From contig CANPXQ010000045.1 of NCBI GenBank assembly GCA_947586295.1, positions 1 to 7,314 on the forward strand: 7,314 nt of DNA, in the 5' to 3' direction. Each line of letters opens with the position of its first letter. The stretch's first letter is position 1. The notes under the pieces are model-generated. The model was not told where the DNA came from. It saw only the letters and a program-made list of their open reading frames with translations, and ran no database searches. The position numbers and the translations under genes were made by a program. Source of the stretch: an uncultured Bacilli bacterium (lineage in GTDB: Bacteria; Bacillota_I; Bacilli_A; RF39; UBA660). Of the stretch, positions 1 through 5,252 are shown in pieces.

Positions 1-1
1 G

Positions 2-67
2 GACTTTCCAATTAATATATATGATGTTTATGCTGATTATAACTTTAATCCATCACCTCATATCTAA
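2..67 (+). CDS. 3' tail of a plus-strand reading frame entering from outside the window
   Basis: An open frame runs from the window edge to a TAA stop at 65-67 and gives 21 residues that include IYDVYADYNFNPSPHI. Its composition (Y, N, D, P) resembles a real protein end rather than random AT-rich translation. It converges on the truncated membrane-protein gene on the other strand, and the two stop codons overlap at 64-67. The tail vaguely recalls the C-terminal ends of DUF6056-type proteins, but this is from memory and not established. It may equally be an unrelated gene, or a chance open frame in a short stretch. The stop may be created by the junction itself. Confidence 0.35.
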   Translation, partial: DFPINIYDVYADYNFNPSPHI

Positions 68-837
68 TACACAGCAATTAATTTAATAATTAAAGGACTA
101 TTATCTATAAAATATTGGGCTCTCACATAATTACCTGGAGCAGCAATCATTATAATAAAACCACTAATAGCGCCTATTAAGCCCCATATTTTATCAAGAC
201 TAATTTGTTTTTTTTCATATTTTTGTTTTAGGAGCAAACCTAAAATTATAATTATTAAACCAAAAGCCGTATTTTCATTAGTCCATCCCGCTAATACGCC
301 TAAGATAAACATTAATAATATTTTCATAAAAGAAGTTTTATTATTGTCTTTTTGGTAAGGTATTAAAAATAGTAAAATTAAAACCATCGACCATAAATAA
401 TTACAAGAACCCGTTAACCATAAACAAGTTTGGCCAAAAGTTGGTAGTGTAAACCATAGTAAAAAATTAATTAATATTATGGCTAGGGGAATATCTTTCG
501 TTAAATTTAAAGCCATTTTGGCGTGATAATAAATTAAATAAACTAAAAGAGTATAAATAAAAGAGTTGGCGATACTAAAAATTATTTTCGGATAAAGTAA
601 AAACAGATTTGCAAGACTATGCACAACGCTGCGACCACCCCAGTTTAGATAATGCCATATTTGATTATTAATTATATCGGGAAGAGTTTTTAATCTTTCT
701 AATGTTTCCATATTAAACGAATAATTATAATCATCAGCAATTAAGGGCGTAAAAATATTTAATAATAACATCGATATAAAAATAACTGTTAATAAAAAAA
801 TAATTTGTTTTTTAGTATTTTTAAAAAAATCTTTCAA
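64..837 (-). CDS. DUF6056-like multi-pass membrane protein, C-terminally truncated
   Basis: The product is a 257-residue integral membrane protein starting at a TTG codon. A GAGGTGG ribosome binding site (842-848) lies four bases upstream of that TTG. Hydrophobic segments fall near residues 11-31, 84-106, 116-132, 145-160, 171-186, 190-205 and 217-234. After the first segment comes an acidic ADDYNYS loop (34-40), followed by WGGR (66-69), WLTGSCNYLWS (140-150), GWTNENTAFG (184-193) and APGNYVRAQYF (233-243). I recognise this series as the uncharacterised DUF6056 family, which resembles GT-C glycosyltransferases in having acidic residues just outside the first membrane helix. Any glycosyltransferase role is inference. 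Family members are normally much longer (around 450 residues or more). Here the protein stops soon after the APGN segment, and the other two minus-strand frames also close within about 60 bp, so a single frameshift cannot explain the loss. It is likely a broken gene. Confidence 0.7.
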   Translation of the reverse strand: MKDFFKNTKKQIIFLLTVIFISMLLLNIFTPLIADDYNYSFNMETLERLKTLPDIINNQIWHYLNWGGRSVVHSLANLFLLYPKIIFSIANSFIYTLLVYLIYYHAKMALNLTKDIPLAIILINFLLWFTLPTFGQTCLWLTGSCNYLWSMVLILLFLIPYQKDNNKTSFMKILLMFILGVLAGWTNENTAFGLIIIILGLLLKQKYEKKQISLDKIWGLIGAISGFIIMIAAPGNYVRAQYFIDNSPLIIKLIAVY

Positions 838-894
838 TTTTCCACCTCATTACTATTATTATAAACTATTATTTTTTTATTATAAAGTTTTTTC

Positions 895-948
895 CAATAA
901 TTATTGTTTTTTTAATGGACAATAATCGTTACGTTAAAAAAATTAACG
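895..948. repeat. Palindromes in the divergent gap between the membrane protein and peptidase genes
   Basis: The 140-bp gap between the two divergent genes holds a perfect 12-bp palindrome, CAATAATTATTG (895-906). A partial copy, CAATAAT, follows at 920-926. An inverted repeat CGTTAA/TTAACG (arms 932-937 and 943-948, five-A spacer) overlaps a CGTTA tandem duplication (927-936). These could be operator half-sites for the divergent pair. The region is so AT-rich that the first palindrome could be chance. On the minus strand, TATAAT matches lie at 884-879 and 863-858 without a convincing -35 box. No good plus-strand promoter for the peptidase gene is visible. Confidence 0.35.
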
Positions 949-977
949 CATAAATTATTTATAGAAAGAAGGAAAAA

Positions 978-1922
978 ATGAATTACTTAATTTATCCTTT
1001 AAAAAAGATGAATATTACCCAAGGATATAATGATAATTATTCGCATAGTCTTCATAATACTGGAAATCCCAAAGATTATCCTATAGATGATAATGGGGGA
1101 ACAAGTAAAAAAGAAAGTTATTTTTATTGTCCTTGTGATGAGATGGTTATTAAAAAAATTTATGGTGTTGGGTTAAATGCTGGTAATACTTTATGGTTAG
1201 AGTCAACTTCGAAAGTTATAACACCCACTTTTACAGATTATGTTACGATAATTATTGTTCATCCTAATGATAGTGATTTTAAAAATTTAAAAGTAGGACA
1301 AAAATTTTTAAGAGGTGAGAAAATAATTATGGAAGGTAATGATGGTAAAGCCACAGGTTACCATTTTCATATTTCCGTAGGACGTGGTAAATGTTCTGGC
1401 ACGGGTTGGGAAAAAAATTCCAATGGTATATGGATTATTAAAACAACTGCTGGGGCAGTAAAACCGGAAGATGCTTTTTTCATTGATCCGGAGTTTACCC
1501 AAGTAATATCGATGAAAAATATTCCTTTTGTTTATTTATATGAAGAAGAAAATAATTTAAAGTATTGGTATGTTACCAAAAGTTTAAATGTTCGCTTGGG
1601 TCCAGGAACAAGTTATAAATGTATTAATTCTTTACCTGAAAATACAGAACTTACAATTCTGGAAGTTAAAGACTCGTGGGCCAAAATTAGTGATAGAGAG
1701 TGGGTAAGTAAAAACTTTTTAACCGGCGATAAACCACGGAAAATATATAAAACGAAAAAAACAACGGCGGCTAGTTTAAATGTCCGTAAATCTCCAAATG
1801 GCCAAATTTTAACCATTAAAGCGCCTTTAATGCCTAATACCACGGTTGCGGTTATGGCCACTAAAGGTAATTGGACTAAGATTAATACCGATAGATGGGT
1901 TTATAGTAGTTATCTAGCTTAA
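978..1922 (+). CDS. M23-type zinc metallopeptidase with two C-terminal SH3 domains (lysin-like)
   Basis: The 314-residue protein has a cell-wall hydrolase layout. Residues 1-170 look like an M23 (LytM/lysostaphin-type) peptidase. A first His/Asp metal-ligand region lies around H26 and D37, YCPCDEMVIKK (50-60) matches the usual YAPxDGxVxK strand, and H95 sits in IIIVHPNDS. GYHFHISVGRG (127-137) carries the HxH ligands H129 and H131. Two bacterial SH3 repeats follow: about 197-249 (LNVRLGPG, then W242) and about 257-314 (LNVRKSP, then RWVYSSYLA). SH3 repeats of this kind usually bind peptidoglycan, so the predicted role is cleaving peptide cross-links. There is no signal peptide or membrane segment. 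That is typical of phage endolysins, which leave the cell through a holin, but no holin or phage gene is nearby. GAAGGA (968-973) is the ribosome binding site, four bases before the ATG. The specific bond cleaved cannot be read from the sequence. Confidence 0.8.
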   Translation: MNYLIYPLKKMNITQGYNDNYSHSLHNTGNPKDYPIDDNGGTSKKESYFYCPCDEMVIKKIYGVGLNAGNTLWLESTSKVITPTFTDYVTIIIVHPNDSDFKNLKVGQKFLRGEKIIMEGNDGKATGYHFHISVGRGKCSGTGWEKNSNGIWIIKTTAGAVKPEDAFFIDPEFTQVISMKNIPFVYLYEEENNLKYWYVTKSLNVRLGPGTSYKCINSLPENTELTILEVKDSWAKISDREWVSKNFLTGDKPRKIYKTKKTTAASLNVRKSPNGQILTIKAPLMPNTTVAVMATKGNWTKINTDRWVYSSYLA

Positions 1923-1936
1923 TCTTTTTTGATTAA
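1919..1936. terminator. Possible weak bidirectional hairpin at interlocked stop codons
   Basis: TTAATC and GATTAA form a perfect 6-bp inverted repeat around a T6 loop, exactly at the convergent stops of the peptidase and tmcAL genes. It is the only symmetric element at this junction. The stem is short with one G-C pair, and no clean T-tract follows on either strand. It may be a weak bidirectional stop signal or simply a by-product of the coding sequence. Confidence 0.2.
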
Positions 1937-3037
1937 AGGTTTATTTTTTAATTCAAATTGATAAGTATTAGTTCCATTAATTAAATCATATATTTGACTT
2001 GCTTGTAATTCATATTGTCTAATAATATCATTAGCCGCTATTTTAAAAGAAATATTTGTTTCTTTTTTAATTGTTTGTAAGTATTTTTTCCCTTTTAAAT
2101 TAAAACCTAATATTTTAAGATAATCATAATTTTTATCTTGATTATCTATTTTTTTAAGTCCTATTAACAGATGAATAAACATTCGATTTATTTTATTAAA
2201 AGTATATCTTTTGGTTTTAACTTTTTTGATTAATTCCTCTAGGGAATTAACTTCATTAATATATTTTTTTAAACGATATTCTATTCCTTCATCAACATCT
2301 AAATAAATATTTAAATTAGGACAAGTTAATATTTTATATTTTAATAATTTAAAATAATTAGTATAATTAAGTGTTATTAATTTATTAATACTCATTTTTG
2401 GTAAGTATTTGCTAATATCGATGTTATTTTTTATTTTTTCTCGAATATTAGAGGCACTAACAATTTTTTCATTACTTTTAATATCGTGATAATCACTAGT
2501 TCTTTTAATTGTTTTAAGTTGTATTTTATAATTATTTTCTAAAATAGTTTTAAAATAAGAAATATTAAGTAAATCATTAGGGAGAAAATTAAATTTTAAA
2601 TTTAGGGCTTTTGCTAAAGAAGTGGGATAATTTAAACCTTCTGCTAAATAACTTTTAACCATTTCGTTATAGCTTTTATCATTAAGTTGTTTTTTACTTA
2701 TTTGTGCTATTTTCGCTAAATTGTTACTTTCACTTCCGGCAATAATATAATCACATTTTAGTTTTTCTAATATAGTTATACTAGCCTTAGCAAAAATATC
2801 GGCGCTTTGAGTACCATATATAAATGGTAATTCTATAACTAAATCAACATTATTATTTAAAGCAATTAAAGTTTTCGCTTCTTTAGTTAAAATGCTTAAT
2901 TCGCCTCTTTGTAAAAAATAACCATTGACAACTAAAATAATTAAACTATCGGGATATAAGTTTTTTATTGTATCAAGATGAAAAATATGCCCATTATGAA
3001 AAGGATTATATTCGCCAATAACACCAATAACTTGCAT
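1919..3037 (-). CDS. tmcAL: tRNA(Met) cytidine acetate ligase TmcAL (YlbM family)
   Basis: TmcAL activates acetate with ATP and acetylates cytidine 34 in the anticodon of elongator tRNA-Met (ac4C34), which supports accurate AUG decoding in Bacilli. The 372-residue product opens with MQVIGVIGEYNPFHNGHIFH, which matches the start of B. subtilis YlbM. It carries the nucleotidyltransferase motif H14-N-G-H17. Further conserved blocks are FLQRGE (41-46), DLVIELP (65-71), SADIFAKAS (78-86), GSES (101-104) and SASNIREK (194-201), the last corresponding to the family's second nucleotide-binding motif. It is somewhat shorter than the usual 400 or so residues, with the difference in the C-terminal half. 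I chose ATG at 3037 for alignment with the family and for the GGTGA about five bases upstream. ATG 3040 is also possible. TTG 3049 and GTG 3046 lie at or before the predicted transcription start. The gene is divergent from miaA, another tRNA-modification gene. Confidence 0.92.
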   Translation of the reverse strand: MQVIGVIGEYNPFHNGHIFHLDTIKNLYPDSLIILVVNGYFLQRGELSILTKEAKTLIALNNNVDLVIELPFIYGTQSADIFAKASITILEKLKCDYIIAGSESNNLAKIAQISKKQLNDKSYNEMVKSYLAEGLNYPTSLAKALNLKFNFLPNDLLNISYFKTILENNYKIQLKTIKRTSDYHDIKSNEKIVSASNIREKIKNNIDISKYLPKMSINKLITLNYTNYFKLLKYKILTCPNLNIYLDVDEGIEYRLKKYINEVNSLEELIKKVKTKRYTFNKINRMFIHLLIGLKKIDNQDKNYDYLKILGFNLKGKKYLQTIKKETNISFKIAANDIIRQYELQASQIYDLINGTNTYQFELKNKPLIKKD

Positions 3038-3053
3038 CATAATCACCAAAATT

Positions 3054-3082
3054 AATATAACAATGATTTATTTCTTTGTCAA
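3054..3082 (-). promoter_or_regulatory. tmcAL promoter (extended -10 type)
   Basis: Reading the minus strand, a consensus TTGACA (3082-3077) is followed by a 17-bp spacer and TATATT (3059-3054). A TGT directly before the -10 box gives an extended -10. Transcription would begin near 3047, about ten bases before the ATG, so the leader would hold little more than the GGTGA ribosome binding site. Its -35 box overlaps that of the miaA promoter. Confidence 0.75.
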
Positions 3083-3104
3083 TTTATCCTTTTCATGATA
3101 AAAT
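3076..3104 (+). promoter_or_regulatory. miaA promoter (extended -10 type)
   Basis: TTGTCA (3076-3081), a 17-bp spacer and TAAAAT (3099-3104) preceded by TGA form a strong sigma-A type promoter. The predicted start is near 3111, at or inside the GAGGTGG ribosome binding site (3109-3115). The leader would be only about ten bases. The -35 hexamer shares five bases with the -35 of the tmcAL promoter on the opposite strand. Confidence 0.75.
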
Positions 3105-3120
3105 GTTAGAGGTGGTTAAA

Positions 3121-3858
3121 GTGATTTTAGCAGTTGTAGGACCAACAGGGGTTGGCAAAACCAAATTAAGTATTAAATTAGCGAAGATATTTAATGGCGA
3201 AATTATAAATTGTGATTCGATGCAAATTTATAAAGATCTTAATGTGGGAACGGCTAAAGTTACTTTGGAAGAAATGGAACATATTCCGCATCATTTATTA
3301 AGTATAAAAAAAATAGATGAAGATTATAATGCTTATATGTATCAACAAGATGCCAGAAAAGCTATCGATGATATTTTATCTAGAGGGAAAGTGCCCATTT
3401 TTGTTGGAGGGACAGGTTTTTATTTAAAAGCCGCTTTGTATGATTATGATTTTAAGAAAAATAATAATTCAAAAGCAAAAATTTTATATAAAGATGTTTA
3501 TTTTATTGGCTTAACTACATCTCGAGATAATTTATATCGTATTATTGATGAAAGATTTGATAAAATGGTAATTCCTTTAATAGATGAAATTAAACCTTTA
3601 ATTAAAAATAAAAATGCTAAACCGTTAAAGTTAGGAATTGGTTATAAAGAATTTATTCCTTTTTTAGAAAATAAAATATCTTTAACGGAAGCTGTAGAAC
3701 AAGCGAAAAAAAATTCTCGTAATTATGCTAAAAGACAATATACGTGGTTTAATAATCAAATGGATGTTACTTATTTTACGGTTAATTATGAGGATTTTTC
3801 CTTAACGGTAGATGAAGTAGTTAATTATATTGAAAAGGTGCATAATGAAAAAAATTAA
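3121..3858 (+). CDS. miaA: tRNA dimethylallyltransferase MiaA, compact form
   Basis: MiaA transfers a dimethylallyl group to N6 of adenosine 37, next to the anticodon of tRNAs reading UNN codons (i6A37). Visible motifs in order are the P-loop GPTGVGKT (7-14), the prenyl-acceptor region DSMQIYKDLNVGTAK (32-46), IPHHLLSI (55-62), VGGTGFYLKA (95-104), GIGYKE (172-177) and NYAKRQYTWF (201-210). The start is GTG 3121, five bases after GAGGTGG (3109-3115). Opening in-frame starts further upstream would lie before the predicted mRNA start. The product has 245 residues, against roughly 300-315 for typical MiaA. About 60 residues are missing between YDYDF (about 107-111) and YFIGL (127-131). This is where the family's insertion domain and the strongly conserved HPNDxxRxxRALE block normally lie. 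The frame is intact there, so this looks like a real internal deletion. The core is otherwise complete, so activity is plausible but not certain. Confidence 0.9.
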   Translation: MILAVVGPTGVGKTKLSIKLAKIFNGEIINCDSMQIYKDLNVGTAKVTLEEMEHIPHHLLSIKKIDEDYNAYMYQQDARKAIDDILSRGKVPIFVGGTGFYLKAALYDYDFKKNNNSKAKILYKDVYFIGLTTSRDNLYRIIDERFDKMVIPLIDEIKPLIKNKNAKPLKLGIGYKEFIPFLENKISLTEAVEQAKKNSRNYAKRQYTWFNNQMDVTYFTVNYEDFSLTVDEVVNYIEKVHNEKN

Positions 3859-5068
3859 TGGAAAGAAGTTAGGTTTATTAATTCGGTGTTTAAGTATCGT
3901 TTTAATAATTAGTTTGATTGTTTTATTAGTAATTAGTATGCATAGTAGTGAACTTATTAGTAAGCAAAAAAGATATACTATTATTGGTTTATTAGTTTTT
4001 TCAGTAGCATTACTTATTTTTAGTTTTTATTTACTTAATACGAATCGTTATGTAGTAAATTACCGAAAATATTTAGTTTATATTTTTAATACTTTAGTTG
4101 GTTTATATTTGGGGGGCTGTATTATTTTTCTATTGTTATTGTATGGTCCTTATGAAGGTTTTAAAAATTGGTTAATTACTACAGCGATGGGAACAATGAA
4201 TCATCAATATTTATGTAAATGGTTTTATAGTGATATAGAAATAAAAAAAATAAAAAGTAATAATTATGTTGAAGAATTTAAAGAAAGTATGGATCGAGAT
4301 TTAATAGAATTTACGATAGATCCTGAAAAAAGTGAATATTTAAATGAATATGAACAACAAATTTTAAATCATCAAAAAGGGGATGTTTATAAATTAATTA
4401 ATTTAACTGTTAATGGTTGCAAAGCTTATTTAGTGGCTGTATATGATGCGAGTAGAATTTCTTTAGTAGTTACGAAATGGTTGGGTAAAAGTGGCCAATA
4501 TGTTTATGATATGGGTAAAGAAAATGAGGCTTTAGTCGCGATTAATGGCGGCGGTTTTATTGATCCTGGTTATAATACTAAAGGAGAAAATCCTTTAGGA
4601 GTAACGATTAAAGATGGAGTAGTTATAAGTGATAAAAGTGGGGGTTATTTAATTGGTTTTGACCATAATAATGTTTTATTGTTAACTAAAAATGAAGGGG
4701 CTAGTAAAGCTTTAAAAGATGGTTATCGCGATTGTGTAACAATGGGACCCCTATTAATTGTTAATGGTGAAAAAGCAGTTATTAAAGGTAATGGGGGTTG
4801 GGGTTATGCCGCTAGAACGGCTATTGGTCAAAGAAAAGATGGCATTGTTTTAATGTTAATTGTCGATAGTAATGAATTTCGAAGTAAAGGGGCTAGTATG
4901 GTTGAATTAACGGAAATTATGAGTCGTTATGGGGCTATTAATGCTGCTAATTTAGATGGAGGAACTTCTTCAGTTATCGCTATTAATGGGCAAATGATTA
5001 ATGATCCAATTGATTCGGCTTTAAGACATAGAACTAGAGGTGTACCTACTGCTTGGATTGTCAAATAA
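3845..5068 (+). CDS. Membrane-anchored phosphodiester glycosidase (NAGPA/DUF2233 family)
   Basis: The 407-residue protein has three N-terminal membrane helices (about 10-32, 44-64, 77-100) and a large C-terminal domain. By the positive-inside rule that domain lies outside the cell. The C-terminal part matches the phosphodiester glycosidase family, named for the human enzyme that uncovers mannose-6-phosphate by removing GlcNAc-1-phosphate caps. Motifs are AINGGGF (232-238), GPLLIVNGE (301-309), AARTAIGQRKDG (322-333), NLDGGTSS (369-376) and RGVPTAWIV (398-406). The stretch TTAMGTMNHQYLCKWFYSD (112-130) after the third helix is characteristic of the Firmicutes membrane-anchored subgroup. In bacteria, substrates are thought to be sugar-phosphodiesters in surface or wall polymers; the exact target is unknown. 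The start is ATG 3845, four bases after AAGGTG (3835-3840), which lies inside miaA. The 14-bp overlap with miaA points to translational coupling and one operon. Confidence 0.85.
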   Translation: MKKINGKKLGLLIRCLSIVLIISLIVLLVISMHSSELISKQKRYTIIGLLVFSVALLIFSFYLLNTNRYVVNYRKYLVYIFNTLVGLYLGGCIIFLLLLYGPYEGFKNWLITTAMGTMNHQYLCKWFYSDIEIKKIKSNNYVEEFKESMDRDLIEFTIDPEKSEYLNEYEQQILNHQKGDVYKLINLTVNGCKAYLVAVYDASRISLVVTKWLGKSGQYVYDMGKENEALVAINGGGFIDPGYNTKGENPLGVTIKDGVVISDKSGGYLIGFDHNNVLLLTKNEGASKALKDGYRDCVTMGPLLIVNGEKAVIKGNGGWGYAARTAIGQRKDGIVLMLIVDSNEFRSKGASMVELTEIMSRYGAINAANLDGGTSSVIAINGQMINDPIDSALRHRTRGVPTAWIVK

Positions 5069-5099
5069 AAAAAACATAAAAATTAGGGTAAAAGCATAA

Positions 5100-5128
5100 G
5101 ATAATACTTGTAATTATCCAATTTTTTT
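5100..5128 (+). terminator. Candidate weak terminator after the miaA operon
   Basis: GATAAT (5100-5105) and ATTATC (5113-5118) can form a 6-bp stem with a 7-base loop. Three bases later comes a run of seven T (5122-5128). The layout fits an intrinsic terminator, but the stem has only one G-C pair. It lies on top of the rpsB -35 box and spacer, so if real it would separate the two transcription units while sharing bases with the next promoter. Confidence 0.35.
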
Positions 5129-5136
5129 GGTAAAAT
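5108..5136 (+). promoter_or_regulatory. rpsB-tsf promoter (extended -10 type)
   Basis: TTGTAA (5108-5113), a 17-bp spacer and TAAAAT (5131-5136) preceded by TGG match the layout seen at the tmcAL and miaA promoters. The predicted transcription start is near 5143, giving an rpsB leader of about 110 nt. Confidence 0.7.
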
Positions 5137-5172
5137 TTTAATTGCTGTAAAAGAAATATACATTGATATGGA

Positions 5173-5211
5173 TTACGCTCTTCGAGTGCTTAGTAATAAG
5201 TGAAGAGGTAA
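5173..5211 (+). ncRNA. Structured 5' leader hairpin upstream of rpsB (candidate autoregulatory element)
   Basis: A 39-nt element folds into one long interrupted stem. TTAC (5173-5176) pairs with GTAA (5208-5211). A bulged G5177 follows. CTCTTC (5178-5183) pairs with GAAGAG (5202-5207). An asymmetric internal loop, GAGTG opposite a single T, leads to CTTA (5189-5192) paired with TAAG (5197-5200), closed by the GNRA tetraloop GUAA (5193-5196). An alternative small hairpin, CGCTC/GAGTG (5177-5188), competes with it. Many ribosomal protein operons are controlled by their product binding such leaders, and S2 does this in gammaproteobacteria. A similar role here is inference. I cannot match it to a named RNA family. 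Confidence 0.5.
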
Positions 5212-5252
5212 GAAGAAGTATCAAGAAGAAAAAACGAAGGAGGAAAAAAATT

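Noticed and set aside
1308..1502. 64-codon minus-strand open frame inside the peptidase gene
   Set aside because: It lies wholly within a well-supported plus-strand gene, antisense to the HxH motif region, and has no recognisable domain.
1613..1861. 82-codon minus-strand open frame inside the peptidase gene
   Set aside because: It is antisense to the two SH3 repeats, whose motifs are clearly coding on the plus strand. Its hydrophobic look is a by-product of reading those codons backwards.
3830..3844. Upstream TTG start for the phosphodiester glycosidase
   Set aside because: ATG 3845 has the better placed AAGGTG and yields a typical MKK start before the first membrane helix.
5168..5203. 11-codon leader-peptide frame (MDYALRVLSNK) across the rpsB leader hairpin
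   Set aside because: There is no ribosome binding site before its ATG and no run of regulatory codons. Its extent is adequately explained by chance, though it would be the only TGA-terminated frame in the window.
5163..5252. 30-residue N-terminal extension of S2 from a TTG start
   Set aside because: The segment is very rich in Lys and Arg, has no family counterpart, and would run through the leader hairpin. ATG 5253 has a full AAGGAGG.
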